A DNA stretch of 64,000 nucleotides, from NCBI RefSeq assembly GCF_905163445.1, contig NC_053187.1, positions 10,726,001 to 10,790,000 of the forward strand. Reading direction: 5' to 3'. Below are positions 1 to 11,400 of this stretch, piece after piece. The position numbers were made by a program, and so were the translations under genes. Source of the stretch: Pararge aegeria (Eukaryota > Arthropoda > Insecta > Lepidoptera > Nymphalidae). The first letter of the stretch is position 1, and each line of letters begins with the position of its first letter. The notes beneath the pieces were generated by a model, which was given only the letters and a program-made list of their open reading frames with translations, made no database searches and was not told where the DNA came from.

Positions 1-187
1 CTAGTCTTTTGATTACTTTGTCTTTTTTCAGTACTTTGCATTTTGATAAAAGATTTTGTGTATTTACCCCTAAATTAAAGGAAGGAAACCTAATTGAGGA
101 ACAGGAAATGAAATAAGACTAAACTATACTTGAAACATGGTTGATTAAAACTTACAGCTAGTATATCAATATTTTTTTATTTTACTA

Positions 188-380
188 CAAGTGCTTGACT
201 GCAATCTCGCCTGGTGGTAAGAGATGATGCAGTCTAAGATGGTAGCGAGCTAACCTGTTAGGGAGTATGGTACTCATATCCCTAATTGGTTTCCACGCGA
301 CATCGCACCGAAACACTAAATCGCTTAGCGGCACGTCTTTGTCTGTAGGGTGGTAACTAGACACGGCCAAAGCCACCAGG
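188..380 (-). repeat. SINE-like repeat, family 2 (3' part)
   Basis: The plus strand reads as the reverse complement of a repeat whose parts recur at 6.2, 11.0, 18.2, 18.8, 20.5, 23.4 and 59.2 kb. Shared landmarks are the GACTGCAATCTC end, TGATGCAGTCTAAGATGGTAG, TAAATCGCTTAGCGGCACGTC and GGTGGTAACTAGACACGG. The more complete copies at 18.8 and 59.2 kb carry a tRNA-like head, so I infer that this is a 5'-truncated SINE copy. Boundaries are approximate. Confidence 0.7.
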
Positions 381-409
381 CTAAAAAAATATAATTTAAA
401 AAAAAGGAC

Positions 410-449
410 TAAACTGGGTTACTTCTTTATAAAGAAGTAGCCCAGTTTA
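410..449. repeat. Near-perfect palindrome
   Basis: A 40 bp inverted repeat with no loop. The arms TAAACTGGGTTACTTCTTT and AAAGAAGTAGCCCAGTTTA meet at a central TATA-like step with one mismatch. It is not flanked by a recognisable transposon and is one of about a dozen such hairpins in the window. Confidence 0.85.
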
Positions 450-788
450 ATCTTTATATTTTGAACTTTATCTCTCTAGGCTATTTATACCTACGGTTTA
501 TCTTGATTATATCTTCCTATTACTTTTTCCAGTTTTAATATTAGTGCCCCTTATAAAGGTAATGGAAATTTACATAGTTGTATTTAATGACAACAGGTCC
601 ATGCTATTTTGATGGAATAACCATTTCATAACGTTTCTAACAATTGGCCATACGCTTTGACGTTATAAAGCTGTCCTCGAGTACGCTGTGTGTCAATTTT
701 GTTCTTGAAATGATATTTCATCATTTATCCACGTTATCACCTCAGTTGCAAATAGCTCAGGTGCTATAACTTCAGCAAACAATCTGTG
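450..788. other. Upstream region of gene A, nothing recognised
   Basis: AT-rich sequence between the palindrome and the promoter of gene A. I see no open frame, repeat family member or RNA gene. It may hold upstream control sites, which cannot be identified from sequence alone. Confidence 0.4.
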
Positions 789-823
789 TATTTAAGAAAA
801 ATATTTGGATACCTTAACTCAGT
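789..823 (+). promoter_or_regulatory. Core promoter of gene A (TATA + initiator)
   Basis: A TATA-like TATTTAAG lies at 789-796 and an arthropod initiator TCAGT at 819-823. The initiator A (821) is 32 bases after the first T of the TATA element, the usual spacing. This predicts a 37 nt 5' UTR before the ATG at 858. Confidence 0.65.
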
Positions 824-857
824 CGCAGGTGGCATCATCAAGAAAAAATTATAAGAA

Positions 858-3502
858 ATGTTCGCCCTGGTAAGTTCTTGACCTACGTTTTTAGTACTAT
901 GCTATCAAAATCTAACTACAAAGGTAAGTTCGATAGTCAAATGAAATGAAAGGAGTTAGGTCTCATTCAAAAGGTTGTATACGACTTATCATAAGAATAC
1001 ACACAACACTTCCCTCTAATGTTTCGTCTGTGGTAGGTACGAGTATGTCAAAGCATACAAGAAATATTTTCAAAAGCCCTGTAACTGGAAAAAATAAACC
1101 ATATTTAATGTAATTTCTTTGGGACCTACTTACACCATAGTTCATACAAATAAATTTAAACCCAATAATGGCCTACAGACCTTAATAAAAACAATGAAAG
1201 GTTCGACCAACAATCTACTCAAATAAATAAAATTGGAGTGACTATGTTTGATTTCTGCCTCATATTATTTGAAAGATAACACGGCCGAATCATTTTAAGG
1301 GACCCTGACAAATATAGGACTATACAAGTAGTAATTTAGCATGCATTTTTAAAGTCTAGCTACATACTAGCATGGAAAAGGCAACGATTGACAGATTGAT
1401 TTCAACTGAACAGTAAAAAAATAAGTAGGTTTAACCGTTAAAAACTTAATTTAAATACCTTCTTAGGAAAGAGAATCTCCAAGGTTTCGGGTAACTACCA
1501 TAATATCATATTCATAATTATTTATGCTACTTTTTATTTTTACTATAATAATCCAATGTTTTCAGAAACTAGCCGTTCTTTGCACAGTGGTGGCAGCCCT
1601 ATCAGCTCAGGAAGCTAAAGAGCCAGTTGAAATCCTCACTGAAAAAACATTTGTTAACGAAAAAGGATATAACTTTGAGTAAGACCATTCTATATTTTAA
1701 CCCTTGTTACTAAATGGTATTTATTTCGTAAATGTATTAATACCATTCCCACGGCAACGATAGCCGTCTGGCGCAGTGGGCAGCGACCTTGCTTTCTGAG
1801 TCCAAGACCGTGGGTTCGATTCCCACAACTGGAAAATGTTTGTATGATGAAAATTGTACGGGAGCTATGGTGATACGCTCGACCGTAACAATAGAAAGAT
1901 CTTGATCGTGCTCGGGTACCGAGGTCCGAACATTCATCTTTTTGGAAGTTGTATATATAGACATTCTTTGTGAATACTTCGCTAGCGCGATGCAGGATTT
2001 TTGTGGGGCCATCTAGTTCTGTAATGTGGAGACCGCTACAACATAAATGTTTTTCAGTGTCTGGGTGTTCATCCCTACGGTATTACCATAATAAATGCCG
2101 ACGAAGACACTGGAAATAGGTTGTAGTTAGTAAAAAACTTGTTAATTGTTGCGACACAGTTTATACTACTGCAACAGTTATCGCGGCAACATGTTTATTG
2201 GGTCAATTATGTACCCTTACCAATATTTTGAATAAATAAATAAAATAAAATTATATGAATATACTGGTAGTTTTATAGTTTTCCAGGTAGATATTTAAAA
2301 TGTATTAAAAATATTTAAGGACGTACTAGCGAGGTTGCGAAATAATTTTGTGTATACATGAAAGAATATTGAAGACTAAAGAATATTATTCATATATTTC
2401 TTAATAAACAAACAGCAGTAAACTTCACCATAAATATGAAAATAACCAAATTTTTAATACAGAGTGTTGTAACTAATAATGCAAATATTTTATATAACAC
2501 TTCGCTAGCGCGATGCAGGATTTTTGTGGGGCCATCTAGTTCTGTAATGTGGAGACCGCTACAACATAAATGTTTTTCAGTGTCTGGGTGTTCATCTGTA
2601 TATTATAAGTATTTATGTATATTATTCAGAAAAATATTCATCAGTCATCTTGGTACCCATAACACAAGCTACTTACTTTGGGGCTCGGTGGCGCTGTGTG
2701 TATAAAAAAAACAAAGCTATATAAAGCTGGGCGATTCAATAGCTTAACAAAAGTACCTGTCATTTATCAAATTTATTAATTTGGTTTAGCGAACATGGTA
2801 AGATTGGCAGTACTTGACTATAACGTGAGTCCTGGATCCACAAAAATTTACATTCTTCATTAACTCTAATTGCACTGCATTTATTTCTTCATCGGTTATA
2901 TGCTCATGCATTCGTGAACTAGTTTACGTTAGAACTGCACTACCTCTTAATTAAGACCTCAAATAATATAGAAATACATTTCAGATAGCGGTGATAAACC
3001 AGTAGTTAGGACTTTGGCTTCACTTTCGAGGGCCGAATTCCGAATTCTAGCACGCACTTCTACTTTTCTTAGATAAGTTGCGTTTTAAGCAATTATAATG
3101 TCACTTGCATCAACGGTGAAGGAAAACATCGAAAGAAAACCACCATTCCTAAAAGTTCTCGACAATAAACAATGTTCCCAAAGGCCACCAATCCATATTA
3201 GGCCAGCGTGGTTTGCGCTACGGTTACGTCCTAAACCCTTCTCATTATGGAAGGACACCCGTGTGCTTAGCCGTGGGATGGTAATGGACTGATGATGGTG
3301 ATGACGTTTCAGATACAAAACGAGCGATGGAGTTTCGCGTCAGGAGGAGGGTCAACTTATCACCGTGGGAGATCAACAGGGGATTGGAGTTAAAGGCACC
3401 TACTCATACGTGGCTCCTAATGGACAGCAGTACATAGTATCTTTCACAGCTGATGATAAGGGCTACAAACCTACGATCAGAATTGGTTCAGACAATAGTT
3501 AA
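858..3502 (+). CDS. Gene A: RR-1 cuticular protein, 104 aa, three exons
   Basis: Exons 858-869, 1566-1678 and 3313-3502 join into 104 codons plus TAA. Donors are GTAAGT and GTAAGA; acceptors are TTCAG and TTTCAG. Residues 1-18 form a signal peptide (hydrophobic LAVLCTVVAAL, cleavage expected after LSA). Residues 38-98 form the RR-1 chitin-binding domain: GYNFEYKTSDG, then SRQEEG, GTYSYVAPNGQQY, TADDKGYKP. The family is secreted, binds chitin and builds flexible cuticle; roughly 100 residues is a normal size. Intron 1 splits the signal peptide after MFAL (phase 0) and intron 2 splits the E of YNFEY (phase 2), as in genes B and C. Intron 2 (1.6 kb) is full of repeats, and a SINE ends about 6 bases before the exon 3 acceptor. 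The start is set by the promoter and by the signal peptide needing exon 1. The family is certain; individual orthology is not. Confidence 0.93.
870..1565 (+). other. Intron 1 of gene A
   Basis: A 696 bp AT-rich intron with GTAAGT donor and TTTTCAG acceptor. The short minus-strand open frame inside it (963-1145) has no recognisable motif and is judged accidental. No repeat family was recognised. Confidence 0.6.
1976..2073 (+). repeat. 98 bp direct repeat, copy 1
   Basis: Nearly or fully identical to 2499-2596, beginning ACTTCGCTAGCGCGATGCAG and ending GGGTGTTCATC. The two copies bracket the 417 bp block at 2077-2493. Part of the repeat is SINE body and part is the foreign insert within that SINE. 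Confidence 0.9.
2077..2493 (+). repeat. 417 bp duplicated block, copy 1 (inside intron 2 of gene A)
   Basis: Aligns without gaps at a constant offset of 1593 bp to 3670-4086. I count five differences in the first 40 positions and one (GGCAAC versus GGCACC) in the remainder. It has no obvious terminal inverted repeats and no coding frame. The 98 bp direct repeat lies on both sides. Confidence 0.9.
2499..2596 (+). repeat. 98 bp direct repeat, copy 2
   Basis: Second copy of the repeat at 1976-2073. After it the SINE body continues uninterrupted (CTGTATATTATAAG onward), so this copy marks the original continuation of the SINE. Confidence 0.9.
2987..3306 (+). repeat. tRNA-derived SINE (family 3, GATGATG tail) next to a splice acceptor
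   Basis: Full-length copy of the commonest SINE in the window: head GGTGATAAACCAGTAGTTAGG, region CAACGGTGAAGGAAAACATC, CCACCAATCCATATTAGGCC, CCCTTCTCATTATGGAAGG and a tail of GAT/GGT triplets. The tail stops about six bases before the AG that begins exon 3 of gene A. Open frames on both strands here (3085-3318, 3098-3292) are SINE sequence, not genes. Confidence 0.85.
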
Positions 3503-3522
3503 TAATAATATACATAATATAT

Positions 3523-3528
3523 AATAAA
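3523..3528 (+). promoter_or_regulatory. Poly(A) signal of gene A
   Basis: AATAAA 21 bases after the stop codon, in an AT-rich stretch followed by TGTTTCGTTTGTGTGTTTGT, a plausible GT-rich downstream element. Confidence 0.6.
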
Positions 3529-3669
3529 TATTTTAAATGCCAAAGTGTTTCGTTTGTGTGTTTGTCCTTCTGTCAAGCCGGAAACAATCAACTTGATTTT
3601 TGGCCTAGAGTTAGTTGAAAGGACGGAGAGTTACATAGGCTTCGTATCCTAGGAAAACAAATAGTTTCC

Positions 3670-4086
3670 ACGGTATTATCATAGTAAATGTCCACGAAGA
3701 CACGGGAAATAGGTTGTAGTTAGTAAAAAACTTGTTAATTGTTGCGACACAGTTTATACTACTGCAACAGTTATCGCGGCACCATGTTTATTGGGTCAAT
3801 TATGTACCCTTACCAATATTTTGAATAAATAAATAAAATAAAATTATATGAATATACTGGTAGTTTTATAGTTTTCCAGGTAGATATTTAAAATGTATTA
3901 AAAATATTTAAGGACGTACTAGCGAGGTTGCGAAATAATTTTGTGTATACATGAAAGAATATTGAAGACTAAAGAATATTATTCATATATTTCTTAATAA
4001 ACAAACAGCAGTAAACTTCACCATAAATATGAAAATAACCAAATTTTTAATACAGAGTGTTGTAACTAATAATGCAAATATTTTAT
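3670..4086 (+). repeat. 417 bp duplicated block, copy 2 (3' flank of gene A)
   Basis: Partner of 2077-2493, 150 bp past the poly(A) signal of gene A. It is not flanked by the 98 bp direct repeat found around copy 1, so copy 2 may be the source and copy 1 the derived copy. Confidence 0.9.
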
Positions 4087-4599
4087 TTGCAAAGCTGTTA
4101 ACCTCTAAACGCCGTGGACAAGATTAGTAAACATACAAAAATGACGTGAGGTGACACGAAACTTTGTTTTATTTACTTAACTTATTGGATTACCTGGATG
4201 ATATCTAATAATAAAACAAATCTAGTGAATCTTTATGCCACATTTTTAACAAAGCATAATTGAAATTATGCATCAAATATTGTTTCTGTTTTATCTTATG
4301 CAAATAACGAAAGTCATTTCACTAAAATTATGATAAATAGAAATAATTATTTAATTGAAATATATTAATGGCTGAACTCACTGAGACTTTATTCGGCTAT
4401 GGCGGCTATATTCTTACCCGTTTGGTATTTTTATTCATGAGCTTTTTGCACTGTGCGACTATTTTTATAACTTGTAATTTTTACACCCAATAGTAATGTT
4501 GTAACCTAATATAAATACGATCCATAAAAAAACTTTACTTAATGAATATAAGCCTCAGCCTGATTTTATCAAATCAGAAATAAGGGCATCCGTAAAAAC
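4087..4599. other. AT-rich intergenic DNA, nothing recognised
   Basis: Sequence between the duplicated block and a LINE fragment. No open frame of note, no repeat landmark and no RNA gene were seen. Confidence 0.4.
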
Positions 4600-4845
4600 C
4601 AGTGTTACCAATATAGCAGTCAAGTGGCAATCTACGGGGCACCTACCATTAGGAACCGATGGACGTTGGGGTGCCAAGGTACTGGAGTGGCGGCCCGGCA
4701 CTAGAAAGCGCAGTGTTGGTAGACCTCTCTAGAGATAGGCAGACAGACGATATCAAGCGAGACGCTCGGCAATTGCGTGGAGTGTGAAAATTCTAACAAA
4801 GGCCAGCAGGGTTCATAGGTTGAAATCATGATAATGATGATGATG
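4600..4845 (+). pseudogene. LINE fragment: C-terminal coding end and 3' tail
   Basis: A plus-strand frame reads RWGAKVLEWRPGTRKRSVGRP, the arginine-rich C-terminal motif found at the end of many insect LINE reverse transcriptases, then stops and shifts frame (DDIKR follows in another frame). It ends in ATGATAATGATGATGA. 3' ends of similar type lie at 38.35-38.46 kb (plus) and 25.39-25.57 kb (minus). Clade not assigned. Confidence 0.6.
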
Positions 4846-4924
4846 AATTATATACATTTTATGTATTCATTATAAAGTGTACCAAATAATTCGTAAGGAA
4901 ATTCAAATAATATTATTTCCTTTC

Positions 4925-5612
4925 TGTCTGAATACTTTAAATTCAAATTCAACATTCATTTTATCAAGTACGCCTAATACAAGCACTTTTGAAACGTCAC
5001 GTCTGTCTGTTTGTAGTGACTACCACCTGTTCGGAAGGCAGATTCTACCGAGAAGAAGCCGGGCAGTTGCTCGTTTTGAACATCGACTGTTTACATTTTT
5101 TATTTTAGCATTCATTTTTCTATCTTGTAAGAGATGAAAGAGGAGCCGGATGCTTCCAAGAAACCTCGTTTAACATATTCTTTAGACTTATGCATCGGTA
5201 GGTCAAAAATTTCCTTAGGAATCTTATTATAAAACCGTATACTCAATCCCACAAATGACTTCTGTATCTTTAGCAGACGATATGCCAAAGACACTAATTT
5301 ATGATCATTTCTTGTAAGACTGATTTTATTCACTTTTTGTTTATATAGACTAATATGTTGTCATAGAAATACTTTATTTATTTATTATAAATAATATATT
5401 TGTAATAATAAAGCTACAGCACATAATGAAGCTACAGTAAGTACATATACATATTTCTTAAAACTTTTCACGGAGGGATTCGCATGATTTAAGTTTATAT
5501 ATTGATCATACAGCTCTTTTCTGCAATATAAATATAGCTTCGATATTAGCAGCTTTGCCCCATAACAAGATCTCGTAGGATATAACACTATGAAAGTACG
5601 CAAAATAGACAA
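4925..5612 (-). pseudogene. Decayed LINE fragment, minus strand
   Basis: Two minus-strand frames (5385-5612 and 5112-5333) carry pieces typical of a LINE reverse transcriptase C-terminal region: a block with ILTVAS-like VYVLTVASL, and SFVGLSIRFYNKIPKEIFDLP followed by KEYVKRGFL. Downstream on the same strand (about 5070-4925) is the common lepidopteran LINE 3' UTR; its plus-strand reading contains GTAGTGACTACCACCTGTTC and GGAAGGCAGATTCTACCGAG. Frameshifts and stops make it inactive. The 5' part is missing. Confidence 0.65.
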
Positions 5613-6206
5613 GCCTGGCTATTTCAACGATTTGTCAGGCACATAAAATACATTTCAATAACAATTTTTTTGTTTAACATAGTAAATAATAACATTAAAC
5701 ATAATTATTTCTGGACGTCCGTATATGGACGGGTGTATGTGGCATCAAAATTGGTCGAAAAAATGATCGTATCGGAATATTTTTTTTTATCTAAAGTAAC
5801 ACACGACATAATTTCTTAGTTAATATGAGCGTTCAATTCACTGTCGTTAAATTTCCATGTAATTATTCTAGCTTATATTAATTGTAACTTTAAATGTGCA
5901 ATCATTATGACATTCCCGTGTCTTGTTTACAAAAAATGAATAATAATTAATATGAAAAAAAAAAAATTGTAATGAGTATTGAAAGTTTCAGTTAAAAAAA
6001 TTTCAATTTTATTGTGAAAAAAATGAGATTATGAGGCGTGCACTTTTGGATTTTCCAAATTTTTCTGATTGCATAGGCAGCAGAGCTTAGTTTACCCGCT
6101 AGTGTATTTAAATAGGCACCCCACTGTAGCTTATTATCCAAATTAAGAAATATTACCCTGCCTCAAGGCTACACAGCTAATATTTTATATTCTTTCTTAC
6201 TTGATT
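5613..6206. other. AT-rich intergenic DNA, nothing recognised
   Basis: Contains several poly(A/T) runs (around 5785 and 5957) but no coding frame, RNA gene or repeat family member that I can support. Confidence 0.4.
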
Positions 6207-6350
6207 ACGATCTCAACTGATGGAAAGCGGCGATGCAATCTAAAATGGAAGCGTGTTAAGCTGGAGTAGTTGCAGTTTATTTTACCCTTAATGGTTTTAA
6301 TACGGTATCGTACGAGAATGGTAGTGTGGTAACTAGACGCGATATCAACG
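6207..6350 (-). repeat. SINE-like repeat, family 2, diverged
   Basis: Same landmarks as at 188-380 but more diverged: GATCTCAACTGATGGAAAGC, GATGCAATCTAAAATGGAAG, then TGGTAACTAGACGCG. Truncated at both ends. Confidence 0.6.
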
Positions 6351-6439
6351 CGTCTGAAGAACCCTTACTTTAAGTGAGAGACAACAGCACACACTGCTTT
6401 TTGTAAATAAACGTTAAACGTTTATTAACGATTTACTTC

Positions 6440-6740
6440 TCTAATGTTTACAAATATGAAAGTTGTTTTTTTTTCATATATAACTGTACTGGATCGATTT
6501 TGATTAAGTTTCGCAAAGAGATAGCTTTGCATCCTGGAGACAGCCCTGTCCTCCCTACGTCCTATTAAGACTAGAACTGGAGGATTGGGATTGAGGTGGG
6601 AGATTCACGGTGGTTGCAGAAAATTAAGCTTTTCAAAATCAAAAATCAAATCTCAATCAAAGCTCAATGCAAAAATGATCCACTGATCACGACGAAATTT
6701 GGTTTAGAGACAGCTTGCATACTGAAGACGGATTAAGGGA
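6440..6740 (+). repeat. Fragments of a dispersed repeat (GCATCCTGGAGA type)
   Basis: AAAGAGATAGCTTTGCATCC TGGAGACAGCCC at about 6516-6548 and a shorter related piece (GAAATTTGGTTTAGAGACAG) at about 6692-6711 match a motif seen again at 60.4-60.5 kb. In lepidopteran genomes such sequence typically belongs to a non-coding dispersed family. Identity of the family is not established here. Confidence 0.4.
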
Positions 6741-8479
6741 CTTTCTGCGATACCCGGAAAGCGAATATAAACAATATTTAGTACAGACATAGATAAAACT
6801 AACTTTTTAGTCTGGAATAATAATGTAATATTGATTTTCTCAAGACTATGGACGTTTATACATAATTTTCTATTGTTGTGAGGTGATGGTAGTTTTAGTT
6901 TAGTAGTTTCAAACGTGCCTAAAACCACAAACGCCATCTGAAAGCTACCTTATTTCTCAAGTTTTTTTAACATGTATGCAATCCTTTATTTTAAGAGACA
7001 TCCCAAATCCCAATTTAATAATCCCAGCGTAATTTAGTGGTCCCTAGTTCCCTATTAATATTACTAATGTAGGATTTAGTTATCTAAAATGTTCATCTTT
7101 TCACTCAGTAACGGTGCATCGCATTCATATCATTTTTGAAACAGATACCTATAGTTTATGAATAACAATAATTTAAACTACGTTTTAGCACTAAAAATGG
7201 GTCTATTTCTAGATCTAAAGCGCAATTCTTTCTCAATTTTTTCATGCTAAAATATCGGATGCATATAGGTGTCTAGGACACCTATATACATCCGATATTT
7301 TGTTATTATATCTGATATTATCGTGGCATAAAACACTAGATACTTTTTGTATTGGAAAACCAATCTACTACTATGATAAACAAAGCGAGACATTCAATAA
7401 CATATAATTCAATTACTAATTACTATTAGGTGTGCAGTACTTGTTTGTGTTTTCTACTGTTGCTGTTAAAATAATATTTTCTCTTAATTTTTAATTTGTA
7501 CGAAAAAAATAAAAGAGTCGAGCTTTTAAATTTTTGTCATTTTATAAACTGCACGCATAACAAACTCTGCACCATGAATTAAATATGAAATCAGCAGCAT
7601 TCCCTCGCAATAAACTACCATTGTATGTGATAATGCTATAAAAGTAAATAAATCAAGTTATAATGTTAATACACTTCAATTAATATGCACTGCATAGTTA
7701 TTAACCTACTTAAACTTATTTTATTTTGTTTGTTTACGAATCTTCAAGTTTAATTCCGTCGTTTCTTAAACGAAAATTGCAATAAAAATTATTATTGTAA
7801 TATATTTTATCATACAATCATGTTGAGATGATATTTGATATGTATCGTATGTTAATAGCAAAAATTTGAATTGTGGAATGTTGCTAAAGCAAAACATTAT
7901 CTGGTTTTATTTTTATTCACATCTTGATCAAGGCAAGTACAATGAAGTACAATAAAAACAAAATCTTTAGTAACCTTAGTTTATTTATTATGACCTCATC
8001 TTTCGACAAGATAAACTATTTTAATTTGTTGTTACTTGGTGGAATACCACCAGTCACAAACAGGTAATTACATAACAGTTTTCCGGACGGTAATTTCGCA
8101 ACTGTGATGATTAAGAACGCAAAACTTTAAACATCTTATAAACTACCACGAAACGTCTAACTTTTTTGTATTAAGACGTGCAAAGGTATATATATAGACT
8201 AATATGACTTCGGAAAATGGTCAAAAGTACTTTTCAGGCGTGGTTACAGAAAACAAAGTCACTGTTTGAAATAAGAATTAGGATTTAAAGCAGGGGCTAT
8301 ACCAAATCACCCAATCCGCATCCGAGGTGGCGCGCAATTAAGACTTCTGTGATTGTTTGCTCGCCATCGTGAGTATGAGCTGGTCGCGTAGGTTTGGCCT
8401 AACTTTACCGATTTATGATGGTTGGCGTTATCGAAATATATAATATTTGGTATTCAGCAGTTAAAACTATCAGAGCAAA
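6741..8479. other. Intergenic DNA between convergent genes A and B
   Basis: Apart from the palindrome at 7249-7301 I see nothing. The minus-strand open frame 6704-6937 has no motif and is AT-rich. This region lies downstream of both neighbouring genes, so few control sites are expected. Confidence 0.45.
7249..7301. repeat. 53 bp palindrome
   Basis: Arms AAAATATCGGATGCATATAG and its near-complement on the other side, meeting at GGTGTCTAGGACACC, with only one or two mismatches. No flanking target duplication or transposon terminus is evident. Confidence 0.85.
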
Positions 8480-11400
8480 TTAAGCTTGAGCTGGAGCGGC
8501 AGGTTGATTGTCCCCGGTAGTTTCGGAAGGTTGGTATCCATTTTTGTCAGCTATGAAAGTCACGGATATTTGCTGGCCATCGGGAGCGACGTATTTGTAA
8601 CTTCCCTTCACTGATAAACCTTGCTGGTCGGTGTCGTTCTTGTATTCTCCTTGCTCTTGTCTCGATGTTCCATCACTGGTCTCAAACCTGAAATATAATA
8701 ACAAAGAATTAACACAATAATAGATAAGGATACATTTACTATGGTATTATTTTACGTACGTAAATACAAAGGTACATTACAGTACATTAAAAAACATTGT
8801 TTGGTAATCTTTCCATAACTTCAAGGTCAATGGTGACTTTTAATATTTTTATTTAATGATATTTTATTTAGTAGTACGACTTGGAATCGCCGACAGGCTA
8901 TCGACACTTTATTTTTGTCTCCAATTAATTGTCGCCATTTTGGCTCTGTAACTCGAGGAGAGTATTTTAGAAACTAAAGTTTGAATGACTGAAAACTGTA
9001 ACATTAGTTCTAAAGTACACTGTATGTCAAATTTTGCGCTTTAAAATAGCATTTCAGCTGTCACTTGTATAAGTATAGCATTGGCTAATCTGTGTAAAGC
9101 CAGAAGAAAAAAAAGGACGGATAGTCCAGCGGTAAATACAGGTTAGTGCGAACTCTAACCTATGCGTTTTCTGACACGCTTTTAACTAATTATTGAGTTA
9201 CTAATTATTTGAGATTTAGCGACACTCAATGTCTACGTGTGTTTGTTTACGCAATGCCTTTAATGTGCATTTGTATTGAAGATCCGCACCTCAAGGTCTC
9301 ACGTGTTCATTTTTAATTTAAAACGTTTGCACATTACCTATTTGTTTTATTACACACTGTTGTTGTTAAAAAATACGTCCTTATATTCAAACGAGTATGT
9401 CCTTAGGCTACCTGAAATTGTCACGTTAAGTGCTCCTATCATATACCTACATGGTCTATTGCAAACATTACTCCTCATCTCTTGGCACATTTCCCACCTA
9501 AAGCTTGTCCATCACTTAATGCGATCTTGTGCCATTTCTGGCACATCTGGTCATGAGTTGTATTACATTACAACTCAACTCCTTGGTCTCTATTCTAGTC
9601 CATATGGTTAGTTGGCGTCCTCTGACTCTTTTGTTTTCATCTAAATCCAATGCTCGCTGTGTCAAATGGCTTTGGTATCAGCAAATTACTATACCACCAA
9701 CTTATGCTGCAATTCTGCATAAGGCTCGGATGAACTCATTCTTAATTTTTGACATAAAAAATGTCATTTTTGAAACGTGATTATGCTAATAAGATGAAAA
9801 ATACCATTAATAGGAACTTTATAAATAGGCTATAGGTAGGTATACAGCCCGGTGGCCTCATTTATTATCATAAAAACCTAAAAATAATTCTGACCTGATA
9901 GTTAGAGAGATCAATTTGTAAGCTCGCTTTTTTAGTCTAAATTTATAACCTAATCATCTCAGAGGAGATGTTTTTATCCACAGCAAACCATCAAATAAAT
10001 TGATGAACTAATAATGATGAAATATTTTAATATTATTTTCCATAGAAATACAACAGTTATTAGATATAAATAACTCACAACCATCTAATATTTAAACTAT
10101 AATTTTCCTTTTAGTTTAGGTATAGATATAAAGATATAAACATATATATAAACTTCCGCAACACCAGCATAAAACTTCAATAGCTAGTAAATAATAAAAT
10201 CCAAAGTTTTCTGCGAGTAATTTGCTTAAATTAAAATGAAATAACAATAGCATAAGCACGTTTTATAGTTTACATTAGTAATATATGGGTAACATATTGC
10301 TTATACTATGCTTTATACTTTACTAGCTCTTGCTTACAAACTCTTTCACTTTTAACTGAACTGTTTACCCGGTAACAAATTATTTTATGACGCAAGTTGT
10401 ACCTGTGCCAAATCTCGTCATGATCGTTACATTACTGTTTTTCATCTCGCGGGATCAATTTCCGGGTGATTACCGGATGAAATGGAAATAAGATACGATT
10501 TCCATTTCTAGAATACACACTATAGATTTATCAAATTTCCATAAGACTCCATACCCTAACATAAGTAACTAATGAATTAACAGCCCCCAATTAAAGTAAC
10601 GATTTGTAGTTTTAACATTCCCATTCTCCTGGAAACTTGGGAATAAATAAATTTAAACATCTTATATAGAAACACAATCTTTCAAGTAAGTACCTATATA
10701 GATTTATTTCTTTTAGAGTATTGCAGAAGCTAAATTATAATATTTAACCGTCTCAAGGATGCAAGGTATCCGTTTACAAAGGCTTATTATTTTTTAATTC
10801 TGCGAAAGTGGTCTCGAGGATGAAAAGGGTCCTAGGACATTCCATCTCCAAGTTCTATCTTTGTTAAAATCAGTGCAATAGCTGAACCAAACATAGGTTG
10901 AAATCAAAGAAATAAATAAACAAACAGACAGAATTTCGCGATCATACTAAGATAACTGTTCATTGTCATTATCAAACCATTACCGGCTCAATGCAAGGCA
11001 GGTTTTTCCCACTGTAAGTTAGCCTTTGGCAATCACGCCTGATAGTAAGTGATGCAGTCTTAGATGGTAGATGGCTAAATCGTACCGAAACGCTGGATCG
11101 CTTGGCGGCACGTCTTTTGCGGTAGAGTGTTAACTAGCCACGGATAAAGCCTTCCACTATACTAGACATACAGAGACAGGGAAAATTCAGAAATTATACA
11201 ACGTGTAAATGAAAACCGAAATATTACTTAAAAGGCTTCAGAGGTACTTTCTTTTAGACTTCGACATGACATGACATGTGTGAATATGAAAACCTAATAG
11301 TTTTTGAGTAAACCACTGCCATAATTTTTACTGGAATAAATCAGACACAGCTTTAACATCAAATGTAAAATTAAAATCACGTGACTCTGGTCACTTTATT

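Larger units (their letters stand above)
1752..2707 (+). repeat. tRNA-derived SINE (family 1) interrupted by two insertions
   Basis: The head at 1757-1852 has a tRNA-like A box (TGGCGCAGTGGGCAG) and B box (GGTTCGATTCCC). It matches the reverse complement of 58.27-58.50 kb, where the same family is uninterrupted. Here the body resumes near 2037 (ACATAAATGTTTTTCAGTGT) and again in 2564-2707, ending GGTACCCATAACACAAGC and a CTTTGGGGCTCGGTGG tail. About 185 bp of unrelated sequence (about 1853-2036) and the 417 bp block at 2077-2493 lie inside. It sits in intron 2 of gene A. Confidence 0.75.

Noticed and set aside
1757..1830. Possible genuine tRNA gene (A box and B box present)
   Set aside because: The acceptor stem ends (GCCGTCT / AACTGGA) do not pair, and the sequence is the head of a SINE repeated at 36.4 and 58.3 kb.
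3085..3318. Overlapping open frames on both strands just before gene A exon 3
   Set aside because: They lie entirely in a family 3 SINE; the same happens at 21135-21398, 22600-23047 and 29433-29711.
7249..7301. Hairpin considered as a microRNA precursor
   Set aside because: The arms pair almost completely with a minimal loop, unlike animal pre-miRNAs, which have bulges and a loop of about 10 or more bases; no small-RNA evidence.
9276..9780. Two overlapping plus-strand frames (111 and 83 codons) in gene B intron 2
   Set aside because: No motif, no signal peptide with downstream exons, no promoter; different frames overlap, as expected by chance.
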